The position numbers and the translations under genes were made by a program. DNA of 64,000 bases from Ramlibacter albus (GTDB lineage: Bacteria > Pseudomonadota > Gammaproteobacteria > Burkholderiales > Burkholderiaceae_C): assembly GCF_014297445.1 (NCBI RefSeq), contig NZ_JACORU010000008.1, positions 186,001 through 250,000 on the forward strand. Reading direction: 5' to 3'. Shown here in pieces: positions 35,059 through 43,840 of this stretch (position 1 is its first letter; each line of letters begins with the position of its first letter). The notes under the pieces are model-generated. The model was not told the DNA's origin. It saw nothing but the letters and a program-made list of their open reading frames with translations, and did no database searches.

Positions 35059-37026
35059 ATGGAATCGAGGACACTGCGCCTGGGCGCGGCCGGCGCCATG
35101 CTGGCTGCGCTTGCATCCTGCACCAACACCGTTTCGCATGACGGGGTGCCCCCCGCCGGTGCGGCGCCGGCAACGGCTGCCGCCAACCGCGCATTCACCG
35201 CGCTGCCGCTGGGCGACGCGCAGGATTTCGAGGACGCGAAACGCGGCCTCATCGCCCGGCCCGAAGGCCAGATCAAGGCCGCCAACGGCACCGTGCTCGC
35301 CGAGTTCGCCGAGTGGGACTTCATCAAGGGCGAAGCGCCATCCACCGTCAACCCGAGCCTGTGGCGGCACGCGAAGCTCAACGCGAGCGCGGGCCTCTAC
35401 AAGGTCACCGACGGCATCTGGCAGGTGCGCGGCTTCGACATCAGCAACGTCACGCTGGTCGAAGGCAAGACGGGCTGGATCGTGGTGGACCCGCTCACGG
35501 CGAAGGAGAGCGCCGCCGCCGCGATGGCTTTCGCGCGCAAGCACCTCGGTGACAAGCCCGTGAGCGCGGTCGTCTTCACGCACGCGCATGCGGACCACTT
35601 CGGCGGCGTGCTCGGCGTGGTCACGCCGGAGGAGGTGGCGCAGCGCAAGCTGCCCATCATCGCCTCCGAAGGCTTCATGGAGGAGGCGACCAGCGAGAAC
35701 ATGATGGTGGGCACGGCCATGGCGCGCCGCTCGATGTACCAGTTCGGCAAGAACCTGCCGCGCTCGGCCACCGGCAACGTCGACACGGGCCTCGGCAAGG
35801 GCGTGGTGTACGGCTCGGTCGGCATCCTTCAGCCGACGCTGGTGATCACCAAGCCGACCGAGGAACACGTGGTCGACGGCGTGCGCTTCGTGTTCCACAA
35901 CGTGCCCGGCGCCGAGTGCCCGGCGGAGCTGACCTTCTCCATCCCCGAGCGCAAGGCCTACGGCGGCGCGGAGGTGCTGGCGCAGACGATGCACAACCTG
36001 CTGCCGGTGCGGGGTGCCAAGGTGCGCGACGCGCTGCGCTGGTCCGCCTACATGCAGTCGGCGCTGGAGCAGCTGGGCGACGCCGAGGTGTACTTCGGCC
36101 AGCACAACTGGCCGATCTGGGGCAACCAGCGCATCGCGGAATTCATCCGCGCGCACCGCGACGTCTACAAGTACACGCACGACCAGACGGTGCGCATGAT
36201 CAACGCCGGCTACACGCCGCGCGAGATCGCGGAGAAGGTCAAGCTGCCGAAGTCGCTGCAGGCGCACTTCGGCGCGCGCGGCTACTACGGCGACGTGCGG
36301 CACAACGTGAAGGCGGTGTACCAGTTCTACCTGGGCGCGTACGACGGCAACCCGGCCAACCTGGACCCGCTGCCGCCGGCCGAATCCGGCAAGCGCTACG
36401 TCGAGCTCTCGGGTGGCGCGGACAAGGTGCTCGCCGCCGCGCGCGCCGCCTACGACAAGGGCGAGTTCCGCTGGGCCGCCGAGCTGCTCAACCACCTTGT
36501 GCTGTCGTCCCCCTCGAAGGAGGCGCGCGAGCTGCTGGCGCGCAGCTACGAGCAGATGGCGTACATGGCCGAAGCCACGACCTGGCGCAACAGCTACCTC
36601 ACCGCCGCGATGGAGCTGCGCGAAGGCCCGCCGAAGAAGGGCGTGGACCGCTCGTACTTCATCGATGCGCTCTCGCAGACGCCTGTGGAACGTTTCCTCG
36701 AAGCCTTGGCGGCTGCGCTCGATGCGGGCGCCGCGGAGGGCAAGGACCTGAAGGTGAATCTCGTGTTCACCGACACGAAGGAGTCGTTCGTGCTCTGGCT
36801 GGAAAACTCCGTCATGCACCACCGCAAGGGCCCGGTGGACTCGTCGGCCAACGCCACGCTCACGCTCACGCGCCCGGTTTTCGTCAAGATGATGGCCGGG
36901 ACCGCGGGCGTGAAGGACACGCTGCTGTCCTCCGATCTCAAGGTGGCGGGCTCCTCGATCGACCTGGTGCGCTTCTTCACGCTTTTCGACAAGCCCACCG
37001 GGACGTTTCCGATCGTCACGCGCTGA
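35059..37026 (+). CDS. alkyl sulfatase (SdsA1/BDS1-like), predicted lipoprotein
   Basis: A 655-residue metallo-beta-lactamase-type sulfatase. Leader RLGAAGAMLAALASC with a lipobox Cys suggests an outer-membrane lipoprotein. The zinc motif THAHADHFGG (His175, His177, Asp179, His180), PGAECPAE, GGAEV and GQHNWPIWG give the remaining expected ligands. Middle helices carry the dimer part (TPREIAEKVKLPKSL), and the C-terminal SCP2-like domain runs from about residue 535. It splits primary alkyl sulfates such as SDS to alcohol and sulfate in characterised members. Divergent from ftsH. Confidence 0.88.
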   Translation: MESRTLRLGAAGAMLAALASCTNTVSHDGVPPAGAAPATAAANRAFTALPLGDAQDFEDAKRGLIARPEGQIKAANGTVLAEFAEWDFIKGEAPSTVNPSLWRHAKLNASAGLYKVTDGIWQVRGFDISNVTLVEGKTGWIVVDPLTAKESAAAAMAFARKHLGDKPVSAVVFTHAHADHFGGVLGVVTPEEVAQRKLPIIASEGFMEEATSENMMVGTAMARRSMYQFGKNLPRSATGNVDTGLGKGVVYGSVGILQPTLVITKPTEEHVVDGVRFVFHNVPGAECPAELTFSIPERKAYGGAEVLAQTMHNLLPVRGAKVRDALRWSAYMQSALEQLGDAEVYFGQHNWPIWGNQRIAEFIRAHRDVYKYTHDQTVRMINAGYTPREIAEKVKLPKSLQAHFGARGYYGDVRHNVKAVYQFYLGAYDGNPANLDPLPPAESGKRYVELSGGADKVLAAARAAYDKGEFRWAAELLNHLVLSSPSKEARELLARSYEQMAYMAEATTWRNSYLTAAMELREGPPKKGVDRSYFIDALSQTPVERFLEALAAALDAGAAEGKDLKVNLVFTDTKESFVLWLENSVMHHRKGPVDSSANATLTLTRPVFVKMMAGTAGVKDTLLSSDLKVAGSSIDLVRFFTLFDKPTGTFPIVTR

Positions 37027-37045
37027 AGGCGCCTATGCTTGCGGT

Positions 37046-37345
37046 GTGGTGAAAGGCATCCGCGCCGAACTCAAGGGCTGCCGGCATCTGGCGGCCGACG
37101 AGCGCGCGCGCCTCGAAGCCGACGTGGTGGAGCGCATCGCGCGCGAGCTGGGCAGCCGCAGCCCGGACGCGGGTGCCGCGTACGCCCAGTGGCTGCAGCT
37201 GCAGTCCAAGCCGGGCATGAGCATCGAGGAGCTCACGGCCTGCATGCGCTGGGAGTCGGCGCGCGACCGCGCCGTCTGCCAGGCGCTGGTCGGCGTGGAA
37301 GGTGACGCGGGCAGCGAGCCCTTCTTCGTGTTCCACCTCGGTTAG
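37046..37345 (+). CDS. small protein of unknown function
   Basis: A 99-residue frame starting at GTG 37046 (or GTG 37049), 19 bases after the sulfatase stop, and ending FFVFHLG. It is helical and charged in the first 45 residues (LAADERARLEADVVERIAREL) and has two Cys in LTACMRWESARDRAVCQAL. No family recognised. It ends 16 bases before the M16 protease start, so it may be co-transcribed. No clear ribosome site. Confidence 0.45.
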   Translation: MVKGIRAELKGCRHLAADERARLEADVVERIARELGSRSPDAGAAYAQWLQLQSKPGMSIEELTACMRWESARDRAVCQALVGVEGDAGSEPFFVFHLG

Positions 37346-37361
37346 CGGCAGAATCACCCGC

Positions 37362-40097
37362 ATGATTCGCCTCGTCCTTGCCGCCCTGCTGGCGGTGCTT
37401 TCCCTCGCCGCGCACGCGCTGCCCGCCAACGTCGAACACGTCGAAACCTTCGGCGGCATCTCGCAGTACCGCCTGAAGTCCAACGGCATGCCGATCCTGC
37501 TGCATGCGGACCGCAGCGCACCGGTGGCGACGTTCATGGTGGTCTACCACATGGGCTCGCGCAACGAGGCGCCGGGTTACACCGGCGCCGCGCACCTGCT
37601 GGAGCACATGATCTTCAACAAGTCGACCGAGAACTTCGGCCGGGCCAAGGGGCACAAGACCTTCCAGGAGGTGCTGTACGAGCTGGGGGCGGACGCGGGC
37701 AGCAGCAACATGACCACGTGGTACGACCGCATGAACGGCTACTCCACGGTGCCTTCGGACAAGCTGCACAGCGCGATGAAGATCGAGGCGGACCGGCTCG
37801 GGCGCGGGCTCATCCTCGACAACGAGCGTCAGTCCGAGATGACGGTGGTGCGCAACGAGTACGAGATCGGCGAGAACAACCCGCAGCGCGTGCTGCTGCA
37901 GTCGGTGGTGGCCACCGCCATCACTTCGCACCCGTACCACTGGCCCACCATCGGCTACCGCTCCGACATCGAGGGCGTGAGCACGGCGAAGCTGCGCGAA
38001 ATCTACAAGACTTTCTTCCACCCGGACAACGCCACCGCCATCCTCTCCGGCGACTTCGACACCGAGTCTGCGCTCGCGCTGTTCGACAAGGAGTTCGGCG
38101 GCTTCCCGAAGTCCACACAGCCGATCCCGCGCGTGCTGACCGTGGAGCCGCCGCAGGAAGGCGAGCGCCGGACCATCGTGCGCCGCCCCGGCACCTTCGG
38201 CCTGGTGATGGCCGGCTACACGCGGCCCGGCGTGATGCACCCGGACTTCAACGCGCTGATGGTGCTGGACAACATCCTGTCCGAGGGCGTGAATTCGCGG
38301 TTGTACAAGGCGCTGCGCGACACCGGCATCGCCAGCGGCGTTGCCGTCCTCAACTTCGCGCTGCGCGACCCGTACCCGTTCCTGGTGCAGGCCACGCTCC
38401 CGCCCGGCAAGACGCACGAAGAAGCGGAGCGCGTGATCAAGGCGGTGCTGGCCGACGTCGCGGAAAAGGGCGTGACCGACGCGGAAGTGGCGCGCGCCCG
38501 CAGCCAGATCGAAGTGGACCTGCTGCGCACGCGCGACGGTGCCTACAGCTTTGCGCGCAACCTCGGTGAGTACGTCGCGTCGTCGCACTGGAAACGCTAC
38601 GTCACCTTGCCGCAGGAGATCGCGCGCGTCACGCCCGCGGACGTGCAGCGCGTGGCGCGCGCCTACCTTGTGCCGGAGCGCGGCACGATCGGCTGGTTCG
38701 TGCCCTTGCCGCCCGGCACGCCGCGCGCGGCTGCCGTTCCTGCGTCGCCCCCGCCGCAGGCCAGTGCCGCACAGGCCACGCCGGCACCGGCCGCAGCGCG
38801 CGCGGAAGCCGCGCAGCGGCCCAGCTTCGCGCAGCGCACGGTGCGCCGCGTGCTGCCCAACGGCGTCGTCGTCGACGTGATCCGCAACACCGCCTCGCCG
38901 ACGGTTGCCGTGCGCGGGGCCGTGCTCGGTGGCGATGCCGCATCGCCGGCGGGGCAGCCGATGATGGCATCGCTGCTCTCGAGGATGCTCGCGCGCGGCA
39001 CGACAGCGCGCACGAAGGAGGAGATCGGCCGCCTGCTCGACAGCGTCGGCGCGACCCGCAGCTACGGCCTTGGGCTGGGCGACACCGGTTTCACGCTGGC
39101 CGGCGCCGCGCGCGACCTGCCGCTGCTGCTGGAGATCGCCGGCGAGGAGCTGCGTTCGCCCGCGTTCGCAGAGGGCGAACTTGCGCTGGCCAAGCAGGAG
39201 CTGGAGACGGACGTCCTGCGTGCCGACGACAGCACGGCCGACCGCGCGATGCAGCGCCTCGTGCAGCTCGCGTACCCGCAAGGTCACCCCTACTGGCAGC
39301 CCGGCCGGGCCGAGAAGGTGGCGAACACGCGCGCGCTCACCGCCGCGCAGTTGCGTGAGTTCCATGCGCAGCGCTTCACCGGCGCGAACGTGGTGCTGGC
39401 GATCGTGGGCGACGTCGATCCGCAAGCTGCGATCGCCGCGGCGGAGAAGGCGTTCGGTGCGCTGCCCGCCGGCAAGCGCCTCGAATGGCCGCAACTCGCG
39501 CGCGTCGCACCCGGGGCGCCTGCGCGCGAGCTGGTGGCGATGCCCGGCAAGGCCAACATGAACCTCATGCTCGGCGGGGCCAGCGGATTGCGCCGCCTCG
39601 ATCCCGACTTCGAGGCGGCGCTGGTGGCCAACGCGGTGCTCGGCCAGAGCGCGCTCGCCTCGCGCATCGGCAAGCGCGTGCGCGACACGGAGGGCCTTTC
39701 GTATTCGCTCGCGTCGCGTTTCGGTTTCAGCGAGGAGCTGGACGGGCTGTGGTTCGTCAACGTCAACCTCGCGCCGCAGAACCTGGCGGCGGCGCTGAAG
39801 TCCACCCGCGAAGAGATCGACCGCTACGTGCGCGAGGGCGCCACGGAAGACGAGGTGCGGGCGCAGAAGGACTTCTTCGCCGGCAACTTCCAGGTGAACC
39901 TGGGCAGCAATGCGGGCATCGCCGGTGCGCTGGTGTTCGCGGAGCGCTATGGCTTCGGTCCCTCGTATCTCGACGAGTACCCGCGCCGCATGCAGGCCGT
40001 CACGCGCGAGCAGGCCAACGCCGCCATGAAGCGCTATTTCCCGGCCGGCAAGCTGCACCTCGTGGTGGCTGGGGATGTGCCCCAATTGCCGGATTGA
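37362..40097 (+). CDS. M16 family zinc peptidase with two fused M16 domains
   Basis: A 911-residue protein with signal peptide MIRLVLAALLAVLSLAAHALP. The N-terminal M16 half has the inverted zinc motif HLLEH (His78, Glu81, His82) and the distal Glu in NEYEIGENNP. The second half (from about residue 500, AQRTVRRVLPNGVVVDVI) lacks HXXEH, as usual in the partner half. An Ala/Pro/Gln-rich linker (about 455-485) joins them. Such single-chain pitrilysin-like enzymes degrade peptides in a closed chamber; location is periplasmic. The frame from 37302 extends upstream of the leader and was not used. Confidence 0.9.
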   Translation: MIRLVLAALLAVLSLAAHALPANVEHVETFGGISQYRLKSNGMPILLHADRSAPVATFMVVYHMGSRNEAPGYTGAAHLLEHMIFNKSTENFGRAKGHKTFQEVLYELGADAGSSNMTTWYDRMNGYSTVPSDKLHSAMKIEADRLGRGLILDNERQSEMTVVRNEYEIGENNPQRVLLQSVVATAITSHPYHWPTIGYRSDIEGVSTAKLREIYKTFFHPDNATAILSGDFDTESALALFDKEFGGFPKSTQPIPRVLTVEPPQEGERRTIVRRPGTFGLVMAGYTRPGVMHPDFNALMVLDNILSEGVNSRLYKALRDTGIASGVAVLNFALRDPYPFLVQATLPPGKTHEEAERVIKAVLADVAEKGVTDAEVARARSQIEVDLLRTRDGAYSFARNLGEYVASSHWKRYVTLPQEIARVTPADVQRVARAYLVPERGTIGWFVPLPPGTPRAAAVPASPPPQASAAQATPAPAAARAEAAQRPSFAQRTVRRVLPNGVVVDVIRNTASPTVAVRGAVLGGDAASPAGQPMMASLLSRMLARGTTARTKEEIGRLLDSVGATRSYGLGLGDTGFTLAGAARDLPLLLEIAGEELRSPAFAEGELALAKQELETDVLRADDSTADRAMQRLVQLAYPQGHPYWQPGRAEKVANTRALTAAQLREFHAQRFTGANVVLAIVGDVDPQAAIAAAEKAFGALPAGKRLEWPQLARVAPGAPARELVAMPGKANMNLMLGGASGLRRLDPDFEAALVANAVLGQSALASRIGKRVRDTEGLSYSLASRFGFSEELDGLWFVNVNLAPQNLAAALKSTREEIDRYVREGATEDEVRAQKDFFAGNFQVNLGSNAGIAGALVFAERYGFGPSYLDEYPRRMQAVTREQANAAMKRYFPAGKLHLVVAGDVPQLPD

Positions 40098-40147
40098 TGC
40101 CCGGCGTGCCATAAAGCAGCCCGACGTCACCACGAAGGAAAAGAAGC

Positions 40148-41143
40148 ATGAGACATTTCGTTCGCAACGCCCTCGTCGCCGCCGCCGCGGTGGTGCTCGC
40201 CAGTTGTGCCACCCCGCCCGCGCCGCTGCCGGCGACCATGGGGCCCGGCGTCGTCAAGGTCACGCCGCTGGGCGGCTTCGACGGCGAGTTCTGCGCGCAG
40301 GACCGGGCGCTCGTCTTCGAGGACCCCAATGGCACGCGCGTGCTGTACGACCCGGGCCGCTCCGTGGTCGGCGCGAACGACCCGCGCCTGGGCAAGATTG
40401 ACGTCATCCTCGTGACGCACATGCACGGCGACCACGTGGGCAATGCGCACACGCGCGCTGTCGGCGCGGGCACCTGCGCGGCGCCCGACATGTCCGTGTC
40501 GCAGATCCCCAATTCGCTCGCGGTGAACATCGCGCTGGCCAAGAAGGCCAAGATCGTGACGGGCAGCGACATGCCCTCGTTCTTCGCCGCGAAGCTGCGC
40601 GCCAATGGCGGCAACCCGGCCGATTCGATCCTCGCGCGGTTCGGCGGCAGCGTTGTCGTGGGCGGTGTGCGCATCGCAACCGTGACCGCGATGCACAGCA
40701 ACGGCCTCGATCCCGACTACATCCCCGGTGACCTCGGCAAGCACATGAAGGAGGCCGGCATCTGGGGCGACGTCGGCCTGGCCACCGGCTATGTCGTGCG
40801 CTTCAGCAACGGGCTGGCCGTGTACCTGTCCGGCGACACGGGCGTCACGGCCGACCAGGAGCGCGTGGTGCGCGACCTCTATCGCGCGCAGCTCGCTGTC
40901 ATGAACATCGGCGACGGTTTCACCACCGGGCCGGCCGAAGCAGCTTATGTGATGAACGACCTCGTCAAGCCCGCCGCCGTCATCGCCTCGCATGCCAACG
41001 AGGCCGCCACGCAGGGTGGGCAGGTGCGTGCCGGCACGAAGACCGAGGCTTTCATGAAGGCCGCGAAGATGCCGGTGCACATCCCGCTGTCGGGGCGCAC
41101 GATGTCGTTCGACGCCGCCGGGAAGTGCACGGCCGGTTGCTAG
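40148..41143 (+). CDS. MBL-fold metallohydrolase lipoprotein (UlaG-like)
   Basis: A 331-residue protein with a lipoprotein leader RNALVAAAAVVLASC and a metallo-beta-lactamase fold: THMHGDHVGN (His91, His93, Asp95, His96), AMHSNGL with a further His, LSGDTGVTADQ with the bridging Asp and ASHANEAATQGG with the last His. It is a UlaG/beta-lactamase_2-like hydrolase; the substrate is unknown. An AAGGAAAAG site precedes the ATG. It converges on the frameshifted gene, with 3 bases between. Confidence 0.87.
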   Translation: MRHFVRNALVAAAAVVLASCATPPAPLPATMGPGVVKVTPLGGFDGEFCAQDRALVFEDPNGTRVLYDPGRSVVGANDPRLGKIDVILVTHMHGDHVGNAHTRAVGAGTCAAPDMSVSQIPNSLAVNIALAKKAKIVTGSDMPSFFAAKLRANGGNPADSILARFGGSVVVGGVRIATVTAMHSNGLDPDYIPGDLGKHMKEAGIWGDVGLATGYVVRFSNGLAVYLSGDTGVTADQERVVRDLYRAQLAVMNIGDGFTTGPAEAAYVMNDLVKPAAVIASHANEAATQGGQVRAGTKTEAFMKAAKMPVHIPLSGRTMSFDAAGKCTAGC

Positions 41144-41146
41144 GGC

Positions 41147-41766
41147 CTACTTGAGCTGGAACGTGGCCCCGCCGCGCGCTGCCTGCGCGCGGTCGGCCGC
41201 GATCCGGTAGACCGTGAAGAGCGTGACGAGGACGGCCGCGACGATGCCCACGATGAACCACTTGTAGCGCTGCACCAGCTTGCGCTTCATGGCTTCCTCG
41301 TTTTCGTAGCCGTCGAGGGACTCGCGGACGTTCCTCAGCGCGACCCGTTCGGCGGCGCGCTGGCTCACCGCCCTGGCGATGTCCTGCCGGTTCACTTCCA
41401 GCAGGGTGAACGCGCTGCCAAGCGGGGTGGTGAAATGCTGCGCGCTCACATCGCCGTCGAGCGCCACGCGTTCACCGGCCGGCCTGGCCCCAGGGACTGC
41501 AGCCGTCGCGATTCGCCCTCGATGTCGTCGGTCTCGAGGAGTGCGCCGACCGTGCCGGGCGCAGGCGCCTGCTGCAGGACGAGACGGGTGTTGGCCAGCA
41601 CGAAGACCGCGATCTTGTCGTCCACGAGGATCGGTGCTGCCCGCAACGCTCGCGAATACCACTTCGTTTCGCCTTCGAGGTCGGTCACCTGCAGCCATGC
41701 GCCACCGAGTGAGCTGACCCCGGCGCCGGAGCCTTCGATGACCTGCAACGCGTCCGAGCTGTCCAT
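41147..41766 (-). pseudogene. unrecognised membrane-anchored protein gene, broken by a frameshift
   Basis: Two frames together make one protein of about 205 residues. From 41766 the frame reads MDSSDALQVIEGSGAGVSSL through DIEGESRRLQSLGP and then ends soon after; a second frame continues GERVALDGDVSAQHFTTPLG to MKRKLVQRYKWFIVGIVAAVLV, a C-terminal membrane helix, and a stop at 41147. The switch falls near 41470-41490 in the run CTGGGGCCAGGCCGGCC, where one base more or less restores the frame. Tail-anchored topology. Family not recognised. Either a recent pseudogene or a sequencing slip in a G/C run. Confidence 0.6.
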
Positions 41767-41790
41767 CGGTACGAAGTATTAGCGAAGTGC

Positions 41791-41804
41791 CTGACCTGGA
41801 TCAA
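41791..41804. promoter_or_regulatory. FNR-type box upstream of ccoG
   Basis: CTGACCTGGATCAA matches TTGAT-N4-ATCAA with a perfect right half and two mismatches on the left. It lies 26 bases before the ccoG start and 24 bases upstream of the frameshifted gene's start on the other strand. It indicates that ccoG-ccoH are transcribed on their own under oxygen control. Confidence 0.6.
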
Positions 41805-41830
41805 GTCGCCACCCCGGCGCGGAAGGCACC

Positions 41831-43255
41831 ATGGGGTTCATGAAAGTCATCCCCATCGTCCCGGCGCAGGCAGAAGAGGGCGAGGTCCAGTCACTCTACG
41901 CATCCGAAAGCAAGATCTACCCGCGGGCCGTGACCGGCACCTTCGCCCGCTGGCGCTGGGCCTTCGTCATCCTCACGCAGCTGGTCTTCTACGGCCTGCC
42001 ATGGCTCCAGTGGGGCGAGCGGCAGGCGGTGCTGTTCGACCTGGGCGCGCGCCGCTTCTACATCTTCGGCTACGTGCTGTACCCGCAGGACTTCATCTAC
42101 CTCACGGGCATCCTCGTGATCAGCGCGCTCTCGCTGTTCCTCTTCACGGCCATCGCGGGGCGCCTGTGGTGCGGCTTCTCGTGCCCGCAGACGGTGTACA
42201 CCGAGCTGTTCCTCTGGATCGAGCGGCACGTCGAAGGCGACCGCGTGGCGCGCATCCGCCTCGACGGCTCGGCCATGTCGCTGGAGAAGTTCGTCAAGAA
42301 GGCCAGCAAGCACATGATCTGGGGCACGCTCGCGATGTGGACCGGCTTCACCTTCGTGGGCTACTTCACGCCGATCCACGAGCTGGGCCTCGAATTCCTG
42401 CAGACCCGCATGGGCTCGTGGGAGATCTTCTGGGTGTTCTTCTACGCCTTCGCCACCTACGGCAACGCCGGCTTCATGCGCGAGCAGGTGTGCAAGTACA
42501 TGTGCCCCTACGCGCGCTTCCAGAGCGCGATGTTCGACAAGGACACGATGATCGTGAGTTACGACGCCGCGCGCGGCGAGCCGCGCGGGTCGCGCTCGCG
42601 CAAGGCCGACCCGAAGGCGCTGGGCCTGGGCTCGTGCGTCGACTGCAGCCTGTGCGTGCAGGTCTGCCCCACCGGCATCGACATCCGGGGCGGCCTGCAG
42701 TACGAATGCATCGGCTGCGCCGCGTGCGTGGACGTGTGCGACGGCGTGATGGACAAGATGGGCTACGACAAGGGCCTGATCCGCTTCACCACGCAGAACG
42801 CGCTGAAGAAAGGCTGGAAGGGCGCGCAGATCGTGCAGCGCGTGCTGCGCCCGCGTGTCCTCGTCTACACCACCATCCTCGGCGCGCTCGGCATGGGCCT
42901 GGCCATCAGCCTGGCGATGCGCACGCCGCTGAAGGTGGACGTGGTGCGCGACCGCGCTTCGCTCGCGCGCATCGTGCCCGGCGGCAAGCTGGAGAACGTC
43001 TACCGCCTGCAGGTGATGAACGCCACCGAGCGGGCGCAGCGCTATCGCATCGGCGCGGACGGGCTGCCCGGCCTCGCCGTCGCGTCGGACACCGAGGTCG
43101 AGGTCGGCCCCGCGCAGTCCCGCTGGGTGGCCGTGCGGCTGCAGGCCCCGTTCGGTGTAGCCGCGCCCGGCTCGCACCCGATCCATTTCAACATCGGCAC
43201 GGTGGGCGGCGACGCCCACGTGAGCGAGAAGTCCGTCTTCCTCGTGCCGCGCTAA
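41831..43255 (+). CDS. ccoG: cbb3 oxidase assembly iron-sulfur protein CcoG
   Basis: A 474-residue membrane ferredoxin (CcoG/RdxA/FixG). Membrane helices occur near residues 35-53, 85-105, 155-175, 190-210 and 335-355. There are Cys motifs FSCPQTVY and CKYMCPYARFQ, and two 4Fe-4S sets, SCVDCSLCVQVCPTGID and CIGCAACVDVCD. A periplasmic Ig-like C-terminal part (about 360-474) follows. CcoG is a copper reductase in cbb3 biogenesis in characterised bacteria. The ATG at 31831-equivalent frame start is 41831; a second ATG at 41840 is possible. Confidence 0.94.
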   Translation: MGFMKVIPIVPAQAEEGEVQSLYASESKIYPRAVTGTFARWRWAFVILTQLVFYGLPWLQWGERQAVLFDLGARRFYIFGYVLYPQDFIYLTGILVISALSLFLFTAIAGRLWCGFSCPQTVYTELFLWIERHVEGDRVARIRLDGSAMSLEKFVKKASKHMIWGTLAMWTGFTFVGYFTPIHELGLEFLQTRMGSWEIFWVFFYAFATYGNAGFMREQVCKYMCPYARFQSAMFDKDTMIVSYDAARGEPRGSRSRKADPKALGLGSCVDCSLCVQVCPTGIDIRGGLQYECIGCAACVDVCDGVMDKMGYDKGLIRFTTQNALKKGWKGAQIVQRVLRPRVLVYTTILGALGMGLAISLAMRTPLKVDVVRDRASLARIVPGGKLENVYRLQVMNATERAQRYRIGADGLPGLAVASDTEVEVGPAQSRWVAVRLQAPFGVAAPGSHPIHFNIGTVGGDAHVSEKSVFLVPR

Positions 43256-43269
43256 AAGGAGGCTCACCC

Positions 43270-43527
43270 ATGGATGCCAAGCAACAGGAACAACAGGCCC
43301 GCCCCTGGTGGAAGCACGGCCACGTGTGGTTGCTCATCTCGGGCCCCGCGGCGGTGATCGTCGCGGGCGTCGTCACCATGTTCATCGCCGTGAGCGGCTC
43401 CGACAAGCTGGTCGCGGAGGACTACTACCGCCGCGGCGTCGAGATCAACAAGCAGCTGGCCGCCGAGCGCGCGCTGCTGCCCGCGCAGCAGGGCCGCAAC
43501 CACGCGGCCACGCCGGCGCGTCCCTGA
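43270..43527 (+). CDS. ccoH: FixH/CcoH family protein
   Basis: An 85-residue single-helix protein: PWWKHGHVWLLISGPAAVIVAG is the membrane segment, and VAEDYYRRGVEINKQLAAE is the FixH signature. It is much shorter than typical FixH (about 150 residues), lacking the periplasmic C-terminal domain, as usual in this order. It follows ccoG by 14 bases with AAAAGGAGG. CcoH helps cbb3 assembly. Confidence 0.85.
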   Translation: MDAKQQEQQARPWWKHGHVWLLISGPAAVIVAGVVTMFIAVSGSDKLVAEDYYRRGVEINKQLAAERALLPAQQGRNHAATPARP

Positions 43528-43537
43528 GGCAGCGGCC

Positions 43538-43819
43538 ATGTGGGCCCAACGCATCATGTGGACCGTGTGGCCGGCCTTCATGGCCGCCTGCGCGCTGGAA
43601 CTGGTGGTGTTCGCCTTCGCGGACCCGATGGAGCTGCAATGGGGCGGCCAGCCGCTCGGGATGTCCCGGCAGGGCATCTACACCGTGGCGTTCTTCATCT
43701 TCTGGGCGATCAGTTTCGCGGCGTGCTCGCTGACGGCGCTGCTGCGCATGACGCCGGCGGAAGTCAACGAATGTCCCTTCGACCCCAGCCAGCGGCCGGA
43801 GGGCTGCCCGGGGCGTTAA
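43538..43819 (+). CDS. small membrane protein of the ccoGH unit
   Basis: A 93-residue protein with two membrane helices, MWTVWPAFMAACALELVVFAF and YTVAFFIFWAISFAACSLTAL, and a short Cys-containing tail NECPFDPSQRPEGCPG. It begins 10 bases after ccoH, so it is co-transcribed. Cys residues in the helices and tail could bind metal, but that is a guess. I cannot name a family; it may be a further cbb3 biogenesis or regulatory factor. Confidence 0.72.
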   Translation: MWAQRIMWTVWPAFMAACALELVVFAFADPMELQWGGQPLGMSRQGIYTVAFFIFWAISFAACSLTALLRMTPAEVNECPFDPSQRPEGCPGR

Positions 43820-43840
43820 CCCCAAGGTGCTAATGGGAGG

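Noticed and set aside
37233-40133. Antisense frame of 966 codons opposite the M16 peptidase
   Set aside because: Low-complexity Arg/His/Ala-rich shadow; the sense frame has HLLEH and a signal peptide.
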